From JAKFWI01 sp031398975 (GTDB taxonomy: Bacteria; Pseudomonadota; Alphaproteobacteria; Caulobacterales; Aquidulcibacteraceae): 64,000 nt of DNA. The notes below the pieces were generated by a model that saw only the letters and a program-made list of their open reading frames with translations, ran no database searches and was not told the DNA's origin. Shown here in pieces: positions 1 through 7,239 of this stretch. A program made the translations under genes and the position numbers. The DNA lies in assembly GCA_031398975.1 (NCBI GenBank), contig JANNOI010000043.1, positions 1-64,000 of the forward strand. Direction: 5' to 3'. Numbering within the stretch: position 1 is the first letter of the stretch; each line of letters begins with the position of its first letter.

Positions 1-370
1 GCGTACACCCTTGTCCCGGGCAATCGGCCGTGGCTCGGCGGGCGAGGGCGTAGGTCATTGGTGGATGCAGCGAGTCACCGCCGTGGCGCTGTTGCCGCTT
101 ACCTTGTGGTTCGTCATTTCGCTGCTCGGCCAGTCGTTGCAGTCGTACGACGCCATGCGCGGGTGGTTAGGTCAGCCCTGGGTGGCGGTTCTCACCATTC
201 TGCTCGTGAGCACCCTGGCCGCGCATGCCAGGCTCGGTGTGCAGGTGGTCATCGAAGACTACGTTCACGGCAAGGGAGCGAAAACCACACTGTTGCTGCT
301 GTCGACCTTCATCCACGTGGGTGCCGCGGTTGCCTCCATATTCGCGATTTTGCGTATTGCACTAGCATGA
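1..370 (+). CDS. sdhD: Succinate dehydrogenase membrane anchor subunit SdhD (5' truncated)
   Basis: Cytochrome b556 membrane anchor of complex II, helping bind haem and ubiquinone and hold SdhAB on the inner membrane. The reading frame is open to the left edge: RTPLSRAIGRGSAGEGVGHW is typical SdhD N-terminal sequence, so the true start lies just outside the window and the TTG at 11 is not the real start. Three hydrophobic segments follow (VTAVALLPLTLWFVISLL, WVAVLTILLVSTLAAHARLG, TLLLLSTFIHVGAAVASIF). The second carries the AHARLG region where the family's haem-ligand His lies, followed by the conserved VIEDYVHG. Its TGA overlaps the sdhA ATG in an ATGA junction, so the two genes are translationally coupled. 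sdhC is expected immediately upstream. Confidence 0.93.
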   Translation, partial: RTPLSRAIGRGSAGEGVGHWWMQRVTAVALLPLTLWFVISLLGQSLQSYDAMRGWLGQPWVAVLTILLVSTLAAHARLGVQVVIEDYVHGKGAKTTLLLLSTFIHVGAAVASIFAILRIALA

Positions 371-2154
371 AAGAATACGAATTCATCGATCACACCTACG
401 ACGTCGTGGTCGTGGGAGCAGGCGGCGCGGGGCTGCGCGCGACGCTGGGCCTCGCCGAAGCGGGTCTCTCGACCGCGTGCATCACCAAGGTGTTCCCCAC
501 GCGCAGCCACACCGTGGCGGCGCAGGGCGGCATCTCAGCGGCGCTCGGCAATATGGGCGAGGACGACTGGCGCTTCCACTTCTACGACACCATCAAGGGC
601 TCGGACTGGCTCGGCGACCAGGACGCCATCGAGTTCATGTGCAAGGAAGCACCCGCGGCGGTCATCGAACTCGAGCACTACGGCGTGCCGTTCTCGCGCA
701 CCGATGACGGCCGCATCTACCAGCGGCCCTTCGGCGGCATGACCACCCATTACGGCAAGGGCACGGCCCAGCGCACCTGCGCCGCCGCTGACCGCACTGG
801 CCACGCCATGCTCCACACGATGTATGGCCAGTCGCTGCGCCATGCCGTGGAATTCTTCGTCGAATATTTCGGGCTGGACCTGATCATGGAAGGCGGCGCT
901 TGCCGCGGCGTCACCGCCTGGAGGCTAGAGGACGGCACGCTGCACCGCTTCCGCGCCCAGCGCGTCGTGCTCGCCACCGGCGGTTACGGCCGGGCCTATT
1001 TCTCGTGCACCTCGGCCCACACCTGCACGGGGGACGGCAACGCCATGGTGCTGCGCGCCGGCCTGCCGCTGCAGGACATGGAATTCGTGCAATTCCACCC
1101 CACCGGCATCTATGGGGCCGGCTGCCTGATCACAGAGGGCGCGCGCGGGGAGGGCGGCTACCTCACCAACTCCAACGGCGAACGCTTCATGGAGCGCTAC
1201 GCTCCCACCGTGAAGGACCTAGCCCCGCGCGACATGGTCAGCCGCGCCATGACGATCGAGATCCGGGAAGGCCGCGGCGTAGGCCCCAACAAGGACCATA
1301 TCCACCTTCACCTCGACCATCTGGATCCCAAGGTGCTGCACGAGCGCCTGCCCGGCATCTCCGAAAGCGCGAAGATCTTCTCCGGCGTAGACGTGACCAA
1401 AGCGCCGATCCCGGTTCTGCCTACCGTGCATTACAATATGGGCGGGATCCCCACGAATTATCACGGCGAGGTGCTCACCAAAGCCAATGGCGATCCGGAC
1501 GCGGTTGTGCCGGGGCTGATGGCGGTGGGCGAGGCGGCGTGCGTGTCCGTGCACGGGGCGAATCGGCTGGGCTCGAACTCGCTGATCGATCTGGTGGTGT
1601 TTGGCCGCGCGGTGGGCCTGCGCTGCGGGGAAACGCTGAAGGCGGGCGCGTCGCAGGCGGAGCTGCCCAAGGATGCGGGCGAAAGCCACCTCGCGCGGCT
1701 CGACAAATACCGTAACGCCAAGGGCGGCACGCCCACCGCGAAACTGCGAGACGCCATGCAGCGCGCCATGCAGGAGACCTGCGCCGTCTACCGCACCGGT
1801 CCCGTGCTGAATGAAGGCGTCGAGCGGATGGCCGCGATCTATGCCGGCGTGCCCGACATCGCGGTGCAGGACCGCTCGATGATCTGGAACACCGATCTGG
1901 TTGAAACCCTGGAGTTCGACAACCTGATCCAACAGGCGGTGGTCACCGTCCGCTCCGCCGCGAACCGCACCGAAAGCCGCGGCGCGCACGCGCGCGAGGA
2001 TTATGCTGAACGCGACGACGTAAACTGGATGAAGCACACGCTTTGCTGGCTGAACGCGGCGGACGCGAGCGTCACCATCGATTATCGGCCCGTCCACTCC
2101 AACACGATGTCCAACGACATCCAGCCCATCCCCCCGAAAAAGCGCGTCTATTAG
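367..2154 (+). CDS. sdhA: Succinate dehydrogenase flavoprotein subunit SdhA
   Basis: FAD-containing catalytic subunit oxidising succinate to fumarate in the TCA cycle and respiratory chain. The 595-aa length is normal. An N-terminal Rossmann motif (VVVVGAGGAGLRA, from about residue 13) binds FAD, and RSHT (His48) matches the site of covalent 8-alpha-histidyl-FAD attachment. HPTGIYGAGCLITEGARGEG and the later RYAPTVKDLAPRDMVSRAM are hallmark substrate-site regions. The ATG overlaps the sdhD stop. The reading frame is also open upstream across sdhD, but that part is a shadow. Unusually, sdhB does not follow directly: about 700 bp separate the two genes. Confidence 0.98.
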   Translation: MKEYEFIDHTYDVVVVGAGGAGLRATLGLAEAGLSTACITKVFPTRSHTVAAQGGISAALGNMGEDDWRFHFYDTIKGSDWLGDQDAIEFMCKEAPAAVIELEHYGVPFSRTDDGRIYQRPFGGMTTHYGKGTAQRTCAAADRTGHAMLHTMYGQSLRHAVEFFVEYFGLDLIMEGGACRGVTAWRLEDGTLHRFRAQRVVLATGGYGRAYFSCTSAHTCTGDGNAMVLRAGLPLQDMEFVQFHPTGIYGAGCLITEGARGEGGYLTNSNGERFMERYAPTVKDLAPRDMVSRAMTIEIREGRGVGPNKDHIHLHLDHLDPKVLHERLPGISESAKIFSGVDVTKAPIPVLPTVHYNMGGIPTNYHGEVLTKANGDPDAVVPGLMAVGEAACVSVHGANRLGSNSLIDLVVFGRAVGLRCGETLKAGASQAELPKDAGESHLARLDKYRNAKGGTPTAKLRDAMQRAMQETCAVYRTGPVLNEGVERMAAIYAGVPDIAVQDRSMIWNTDLVETLEFDNLIQQAVVTVRSAANRTESRGAHAREDYAERDDVNWMKHTLCWLNAADASVTIDYRPVHSNTMSNDIQPIPPKKRVY

Positions 2155-2163
2155 GCCTCCCGG

Positions 2164-2250
2164 TCACTCCCAGCGCTCCGGCTGCTGCGCCTCCCAGTTC
2201 AGGAATTCGTCAACCGTCCAGGCCTGGGTGGATGGGACAAGGGGGTTCAT
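2164..2250 (-). pseudogene. Remnant of a Uma2-family (DUF820) endonuclease N-terminus
   Basis: On the minus strand an ATG at 2250 opens a 28-codon frame, MNPLVPSTQAWTVDEFLNWE followed by AQQPERWE and a stop. The pattern of a W-T-V-x-E/D-F-L-x-W-E box followed by QQPERYE/W is what I recall as the N-terminal signature of Uma2-type restriction-endonuclease-fold proteins, which are normally about 190 aa. Nothing further of the family can be read after the stop, which sits about 10 bp from the sdhA stop codon. I read it as a degraded fragment. It could instead be a chance short frame. The family assignment is from memory of the motif. Confidence 0.4.
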
Positions 2251-2316
2251 GAGGGCGAGGGTATCATCGCCCAGAGCGGGGCGCCAAAAGCTTTGCGGCG
2301 CGGCCGCGCGCGGTCT

Positions 2317-2754
2317 ATGGCCATTCCCGTGAGCGCCTTTTTCGCCGACCTCGTGGACGAATTCCTGGCCCGGCGCACCCGCCTGCGGGCCGCCTATGGT
2401 GATCGCGCGGCCACTCTGATCGAGTTCGTGCTGGTGTCGGGTTTGGCGCTAGGCGCGTTCGCAATGGCGTTTGGGATCTGGTGGGGGCTGGCCCCCCTGG
2501 CGGCGGCGCTGGCCGGCTACGCGCTGCTGGACCGCAACCGCCAGCGGGCCTTGGCGGCCGGGGCGGACGCGTTCGGCGTGCGCCGCCGCCAGGACCGCCT
2601 GGCGCTCCTGCTGTTCGCGGCCATGGCCGTATGCGGGGCCGCGGTGTTCGCGCTCGCCCTCACCCGCGATGAAGCCCGCCGCGCCGCCGAGGAAGCGGCC
2701 CGGGAAGCGGCGCGGGACACGCCCGGCCTCTACGAGGTTGAGATCGGCCCGTAG
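2317..2754 (+). CDS. Hypothetical three-helix membrane protein
   Basis: I do not recognise the family. The 145-aa protein has a short amphipathic N-terminus (MAIPVSAFFADLVDEFLARR), two closely spaced transmembrane helices at roughly residues 35-75, a basic loop (LLDRNRQRAL), and a third helix at about 95-115 (LALLLFAAMAVCGAAVFALA). An acidic and alanine-rich tail (RDEARRAAEEAAREAARD) is probably helical and soluble. The ATG at 2317 is preferred over a TTG 24 bp upstream because it begins at the first plausible N-terminus. No strong ribosome-binding site is visible. It lies between sdhA and sdhB on the same strand, so it may be co-transcribed with them. A role in complex II assembly would be guesswork. 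Confidence 0.55.
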   Translation: MAIPVSAFFADLVDEFLARRTRLRAAYGDRAATLIEFVLVSGLALGAFAMAFGIWWGLAPLAAALAGYALLDRNRQRALAAGADAFGVRRRQDRLALLLFAAMAVCGAAVFALALTRDEARRAAEEAAREAARDTPGLYEVEIGP

Positions 2755-2856
2755 CCCAAGCGAAGAGCCAAGGAAAGGCCTCGCCGCGGCGTTCTGGCGC
2801 ACGCGCGGGGCCCGGCGGGCGCGCTATCTCCAAAGCCTCGCGTGAAGGAAACGGGC

Positions 2857-3639
2857 ATGGTCGAACTGGCGCTTCCGAAAAATTCCCGGATCACAAAAGG
2901 CAAACGCTACGCCGCCCCCGCCGGCGCCAAAAAGACGCGCACCTTCCGCATCTATCGCTACGACCCCGAGTCCGGGGAAAATCCGCGCTGGGATACCTAC
3001 GAGATCGATCTCACACGCTGCGGCCCGATGGTTCTCGACGCGTTGATGCATATCAAGAACGAGATCGACTCAAGCCTCGTGTTTCGTCGTTCCTGCCGCG
3101 AGGGCGTGTGCGGCTCCTGCGGGATGAATATCGCCGGGCGCAATACGCTGGCCTGCACCAAAGGCATAGACGAGCTGCCCGGCGGGGTGATCACGGTGGC
3201 GCCGCTGCCCCACCAGCCCGTGATCAAGGACCTTGTACCCGATCTCAGCAATTTCCAGGCGCAATACGCCTCGATCGAACCATGGCTGCACACCTCCACG
3301 CCGCAGCCGGAAAAGGAATGGCGCCAGAGCCCGGAAGATCGCCAGAAGCTGGATGGGCTCTATGAATGCATCCTCTGCGCGTGCTGCTCCACGGCCTGCC
3401 CGTCTTATTGGTGGAATTCCGATCGCTATCTCGGTCCCGCCGCCCTGCTCCAGGCCTATCGCTGGATCAACGACACGAGGGACGAAGCCGCCGGCGAGCG
3501 GCTCGACGCGCTGGAGGACCCCTTCCGCCTCTATCGCTGCCACACCATCCTCAATTGCGCGCAGGTGTGCCCCAAGGGCTTGAACCCCGCCAAGGCGATC
3601 GCCGAAATTAAGAAGGATCTGGTCGAGCGGGTGGTCTGA
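2857..3639 (+). CDS. sdhB: Succinate dehydrogenase iron-sulfur subunit SdhB
   Basis: Electron-transfer subunit of complex II, 260 aa. All cluster ligands are visible: [2Fe-2S] Cys80, Cys85, Cys88 and Cys100 (SCREGVCGSCG ... TLAC); [4Fe-4S] Cys171, Cys174, Cys177 plus Cys238; [3Fe-4S] Cys181, Cys228, Cys234 (CILCACCSTACP and CHTILNCAQVCPKGLNP). The ATG at 2857 is chosen over a GTG 15 bp upstream because AAGGAA sits 6 bp before it and MVELALPKNSRITKGK is the usual family N-terminus. It is separated from sdhA by a membrane protein gene and a Uma2-like remnant, although the three sdh genes face the same way. Confidence 0.97.
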   Translation: MVELALPKNSRITKGKRYAAPAGAKKTRTFRIYRYDPESGENPRWDTYEIDLTRCGPMVLDALMHIKNEIDSSLVFRRSCREGVCGSCGMNIAGRNTLACTKGIDELPGGVITVAPLPHQPVIKDLVPDLSNFQAQYASIEPWLHTSTPQPEKEWRQSPEDRQKLDGLYECILCACCSTACPSYWWNSDRYLGPAALLQAYRWINDTRDEAAGERLDALEDPFRLYRCHTILNCAQVCPKGLNPAKAIAEIKKDLVERVV

Positions 3640-3702
3640 ACGCGCAGGCGCTCTTCTCGGGCGGGTCGCGTATATGCGCCGCGAGAACGCTGGGAGGGTC
3701 TG

Positions 3703-4329
3703 ATGCGCACCGCGATCGGCAATCCGGGCCTGGCGGCGTTTATCGTCGCAGCGACCGTCGCGGCGGGGCTGTTTCTGGCGGCAGGCTTCGCTGAGCTGGG
3801 CGCACGCAGGGCGGCCGCCCCGGTGGTGCTGGCGGTGGAGAAGGCCGCCCTGGAGGAGGCGCTCAACGAGGCTCCATGGATCTCCTCGGGGGAGGGGGCG
3901 CCGATCCTGTGGGTGCTGAGCGAGCCGGGATGCGCGCCCTGCCGGCGCCTCGAGACCGAGATCCTGCCCAAGCTTGTCGATCGTGGGGTGCAAGCCCGGG
4001 TGATCGTCGCCGCGCCACGGGCGAAGCAGGCGGATGAGGCGGGGGCGGTGGCGGCGCTGGCGCAGGCGCGGGATTGGCTGGCGCTTACCGCCTGGACCGC
4101 CGGGCGGGCGGTTCCAGGCGCGCGCGCGCTCGAGCCGGCGGCCGAAGAGGGCTATCTCGAATGGGGCCGCGCCTCGCGGGACAGGCTCTCCAACGCGGTG
4201 GGGCGCAACGGTCTGACGCTGCGCACGCCGGCTTTGTTCTGGCGCGACGGCCCAGAATGGCGTGCGCTGATGGCGCCGGACGCGCGCGGGCTGGCGCTGC
4301 TGCAGGCAGAGGCGCCGCTGGCGCGCTGA
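3703..4329 (+). CDS. Membrane-anchored thioredoxin-fold protein with a CxxC motif
   Basis: A 208-aa protein with an N-terminal hydrophobic segment (about residues 9-29, AAFIVAATVAAGLFLAAGFA) acting as signal or anchor, then a thioredoxin-like domain. ILWVLSEPGCAPCRRLE contains a Cys-Ala-Pro-Cys redox pair at about residue 80, followed by a helix and the strand ARVIVAAPR. The C-terminal half (TPALFWRDGPEWRAL) resembles the cis-Pro strand region of DsbC/DsbG/DsbA-like proteins. It probably acts on thiols in the periplasm, but oxidase, isomerase and reductant roles cannot be told apart. GGGAGG lies 6 bp upstream of the ATG. zapE starts on the base after its stop, so the two are probably one transcript. 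Confidence 0.75.
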   Translation: MRTAIGNPGLAAFIVAATVAAGLFLAAGFAELGARRAAAPVVLAVEKAALEEALNEAPWISSGEGAPILWVLSEPGCAPCRRLETEILPKLVDRGVQARVIVAAPRAKQADEAGAVAALAQARDWLALTAWTAGRAVPGARALEPAAEEGYLEWGRASRDRLSNAVGRNGLTLRTPALFWRDGPEWRALMAPDARGLALLQAEAPLAR

Positions 4330-5439
4330 ATGGCCTCCGTCCTCGCCGCCTATCGGGCGCGCCTCGCCGCGGGCGCGCTGACGCCTGATCCCGCCCAGGC
4401 CGCCGCCGCCGCCCGTCTTGACGCGCTGAGCGAGGACCTCGCCCGCTGGAAGCCGGAGGCTTGGTTCGGCCCCAAAACACCGCCGCGCGGCCTCTACCTC
4501 TGGGGCGGGGTGGGGCGTGGCAAGTCCATGCTGATGGACCTGTTCTTCGAACGCGCCCCCGTCGCCAAGAAGAAGCGCGTGCACTTTCAGGATTTCATGC
4601 GGGACCGCCACGCCCACCTGCGCGCGCTGCGCGAAGCGGGCCTCGGCGCGGACGCGCTCATCGAGGCGGCGGCGGCGCAGGTGTCGGACGCGGCGCGGCT
4701 TTTGTGTTTCGACGAGTTCCAGGTCACCGACATCGCCGACGCGATGCTGCTCGGCCGGCTGTTCGAGCGCCTGTTCAAGACCGGGATCGTGGTGGTGGCG
4801 ACATCCAACCGCGCGCCGCGCGATCTCTATAAGAACGGCCTCAACCGCCAGCTTTTCCTGCCCTTCATCGCCCTGATTGAAGCGGAGCTTGAGCCGCTGG
4901 AGCTGGGCGGGGCGCGCGATTACCGGCTGGAGCGGCTAATGGCGGCGCCCGTCTATCACACGCCCCTGAATGCTGCGGCGGAGCGGGCCATGGATCAGGC
5001 CTGGGCGCGCATGACCGGGGAAGGGGCGCCGGAGCCCGTCACGCTGGAAATCGATGGCCGGGAATGGGTGGCGGCGCGCGCCGCAGCCGGATGCGCGCGC
5101 TTTTCCTTCGCCGAGCTCTGCGCCCGCCCGCTCGGCCCCCACGATTACCTCGCCATCGCCGCCCGCTTCCACACCGTGCTCATCGACGCGATCCCCAAGC
5201 TCACCCCCGACAAGCGCGATGAGGCGGCCCGCTTCCGCATGCTCATCGACGCGCTCTACGAGGCCAAAACCAAACTCCTCGCCTCCGCCGCGGCGGAGCC
5301 TCATGGGCTCTACACTGAAGGCCTGCAAAGCTTCGAGTTCGAACGCACCGCCTCGCGGCTGATGGAGATGCGCTCCGAAACCTATCTGGCCCAGGCCCGG
5401 CGCGACGACGCCTTCCACCACGCGATCGTCGATACGTGA
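4330..5439 (+). CDS. zapE: Cell division ATPase ZapE (AFG1-like)
   Basis: AFG1/ZapE-family P-loop ATPase of 369 aa. In enterobacteria ZapE acts on the Z-ring during late constriction, and its mitochondrial relatives help degrade respiratory-chain subunits. Visible motifs: Walker A GGVGRGKSMLMDLF at about residue 58, the family box KKRVHFQDFM, Walker B LLCFDEFQVTDIADAMLLGRLF, and the sensor region VVVATSNRAPRDLYKNGLNR. C-terminal FELCARPLGPHDYLAIA-like text (here FAELCARPLG) and RFRMLIDALYE are also typical. The start immediately abuts the preceding stop codon. Alphaproteobacteria often carry this gene near sdh, consistent with the context here. Confidence 0.95.
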   Translation: MASVLAAYRARLAAGALTPDPAQAAAAARLDALSEDLARWKPEAWFGPKTPPRGLYLWGGVGRGKSMLMDLFFERAPVAKKKRVHFQDFMRDRHAHLRALREAGLGADALIEAAAAQVSDAARLLCFDEFQVTDIADAMLLGRLFERLFKTGIVVVATSNRAPRDLYKNGLNRQLFLPFIALIEAELEPLELGGARDYRLERLMAAPVYHTPLNAAAERAMDQAWARMTGEGAPEPVTLEIDGREWVAARAAAGCARFSFAELCARPLGPHDYLAIAARFHTVLIDAIPKLTPDKRDEAARFRMLIDALYEAKTKLLASAAAEPHGLYTEGLQSFEFERTASRLMEMRSETYLAQARRDDAFHHAIVDT

Positions 5440-5466
5440 GCCCCGCCGCTAATGAAACTCCGGTAA

Positions 5467-5492
5467 GGAACCAAACGGCCCGCGGCTGCGTA
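5467..5492 (+). promoter_or_regulatory. Possible EcfG-type promoter
   Basis: GGAAC at 5467-5471 followed by C, then after a 17-bp spacer CGTA at 5489-5492. The alphaproteobacterial EcfG consensus is GGAAC with a 16-17 bp spacer to CGTT, so the -35 is perfect and the -10 has one mismatch. It lies 32 bp before the ATG of the small membrane protein gene at 5524. Weaker than the other EcfG-like sites in this window. Confidence 0.35.
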
Positions 5493-5523
5493 CAAGCGCT
5501 TGTGAGTGGCCGGAGGCGATAAA

Positions 5524-5733
5524 ATGAGCAGCGTCGTGCATGGCTTGGCGGTGACCGCGCGGGTCGCCAGCGGAGTCGCGATCGGCATTGCGGCCTCGAT
5601 CAGCGCGATGGCGATCGGCGCCCATTTCGTGCTCCGCGAGCCCCTGCCGGCGCACGAGGAATATGCGCGCGCCCGGGTCGTGGAATCGGAAGCCGCCGCG
5701 CGCCACGAGACGGCCGCCGAAGCGGCGCGTTGA
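5524..5733 (+). CDS. Small single-pass membrane protein, function unknown
   Basis: A 69-aa protein, MSSVVHGLAVTARVASGVAI followed by a continuing hydrophobic run to about residue 37, then a charged Glu/Ala/Arg tail of about 30 residues. GGAGG at 5512-5516 fixes the ATG at 5524 in preference to a GTG 18 bp upstream. I do not recognise a family. A possible EcfG-type promoter lies just upstream, and small membrane proteins are frequent members of the general stress regulon, so a stress role is a reasonable but unproven inference. It stands between zapE and the aldehyde dehydrogenase gene with short gaps on both sides. Confidence 0.55.
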   Translation: MSSVVHGLAVTARVASGVAIGIAASISAMAIGAHFVLREPLPAHEEYARARVVESEAAARHETAAEAAR

Positions 5734-5805
5734 GGCGGCGCGCTGAGGCGCTTCGCAAAGCCCTGACGCTCGCCTATCTCTCCTCCATCGCTCCCGGAGG
5801 ATCCC

Positions 5806-7236
5806 ATGCGCGAGCAATTGCAATTCTACATCGATGGCGCTTGGGTCGATCCCGTTACGCCCCGCACGCACACCGTGATCAATCCCGCCACCGAGGAGCC
5901 GGCGGGGACCATCTCGCTCGGCTCGAAGGCGGATGTGGACAAGGCGGTGGCCGCCGCGCGTGCCGCGTTCGAGACCTTCGCGCTCACCTCGGTGGCGGAG
6001 CGGGCGGCCCTGCTTGAGGCCATCATCGCGATCTATCAGCGCCGGATGGGGGAGATCGCGGCGGCGGTGAGCCAGGAGATGGGCGCGCCGATGTGGCTCG
6101 CGGGCGCTTCGCAGGCGGGCTCGGGCCTCGCCCACTTCGCCGAAGCGCTCCGGGTGCTGAAAAGCTACGAATTCGAGCGCAGGCTGAACGGGACGCTCGT
6201 GCTGCGCGAGCCGATCGGGGTGTGCGGCCTCATCACGCCCTGGAACTGGCCGCTGAACCAGATCGCCTGCAAGGTGGGCCCGGCCTTGGCCGCGGGCTGC
6301 ACGATGGTGTTAAAGCCCTCTGAACTCGCGCCCCTGAACGCGCTGCTTGTGGCCGAGATCCTGGACGAGGCGGGCGTGCCGAAGGGCGTGTTCAACCTCG
6401 TGAACGGGGACGGGCCGGGCGTGGGCGCGGCGCTCTCTGCCCATCCGGACATCGACTTCATCTCCTTCACGGGCTCCACGCGCGCCGGCATCCTCGTTTC
6501 GAAGGCGGGCGCCGATACGGTGAAGAAAGTGGCGCTGGAGCTGGGGGGGAAATCGCCCAATCTGATCCTCGAGGACGCCGATCTCGACCAGGCCGTCGCG
6601 GCGGGCGTGCGCGCGCTCGTGTCCAATAGCGGGCAGAGCTGCAACGCGCCCTCGCGCATGCTGGTGCCCGCCGCCCACCACGATCGCGCCGCCGGGATCG
6701 CGGCCGCCGCCGCCCGAGCGGTCAAGGTGATGGCCCCGGAAACCGCCGAGCGCGGGGCCATCGGCCCGCTCGCCAATGCCGGCCAGTTCCAGAAAGTGCA
6801 GGCGCTGATCGAGAAGGGGATGGCGGAGGGCGCAACCCTCGCGGCCGGCGGCCCGGGGCGCCCGGAAGGCTTCAATCGCGGCTACTACGTCAAGCCCACC
6901 GTATTCGCCGATGTGCGCCCGGACATGACGATCGCGCGGGAGGAGATTTTCGGCCCCGTGCTCGCCATCCTTCCGTACCAGGATGAAGCCGATGCGATCC
7001 GGATCGCCAACGATACGCCCTATGGGCTTTCGGCTTATGTGCAATCGGGCTCGATCGAACATGGCCGGGCGGTGGCGCGGCGGCTACGCGCAGGCATGGT
7101 GCATTTGAACGGGGCGAGCAGCGATGTGAAAGCGCCGTTCGGCGGCTACAAGCAATCCGGCAATGGCCGCGAATGGGGCGTGTTCGGGCTGGAGGAATTC
7201 CTCGAAGTCAAATCCGCGTTCGGCTGGGGCGGTTAG
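5806..7236 (+). CDS. NAD(P)-dependent aldehyde dehydrogenase family protein
   Basis: A 476-aa ALDH-superfamily enzyme oxidising an aldehyde to the carboxylic acid. Catalytic Cys279 lies in NSGQSCNAPSRM, the general-base Glu245 in VALELGGKSPN, the oxyanion-hole Asn147 in PWNWPLNQ, and the cofactor-binding FTGST at about 221. The C-terminal APFGGYKQSGNGREWG is the usual oligomerisation and closing motif. GGAGG sits 5 bp before the ATG. Only 3 bp separate its stop from the start of the ThDP enzyme gene, so the two are almost certainly co-translated, and a decarboxylase producing the aldehyde substrate is the natural reading. Substrate unknown. Confidence 0.93.
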   Translation: MREQLQFYIDGAWVDPVTPRTHTVINPATEEPAGTISLGSKADVDKAVAAARAAFETFALTSVAERAALLEAIIAIYQRRMGEIAAAVSQEMGAPMWLAGASQAGSGLAHFAEALRVLKSYEFERRLNGTLVLREPIGVCGLITPWNWPLNQIACKVGPALAAGCTMVLKPSELAPLNALLVAEILDEAGVPKGVFNLVNGDGPGVGAALSAHPDIDFISFTGSTRAGILVSKAGADTVKKVALELGGKSPNLILEDADLDQAVAAGVRALVSNSGQSCNAPSRMLVPAAHHDRAAGIAAAAARAVKVMAPETAERGAIGPLANAGQFQKVQALIEKGMAEGATLAAGGPGRPEGFNRGYYVKPTVFADVRPDMTIAREEIFGPVLAILPYQDEADAIRIANDTPYGLSAYVQSGSIEHGRAVARRLRAGMVHLNGASSDVKAPFGGYKQSGNGREWGVFGLEEFLEVKSAFGWGG

Positions 7237-7239
7237 CGC

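Noticed and set aside
3070..4617. Long antisense open frames across real genes (here over sdhB to zapE; similar ones across tamA/tamB, A2M and others)
   Set aside because: GC-rich codon use leaves long open antisense frames. Their translations are Arg/Gly/His-rich without domains and overlap well-supported genes.
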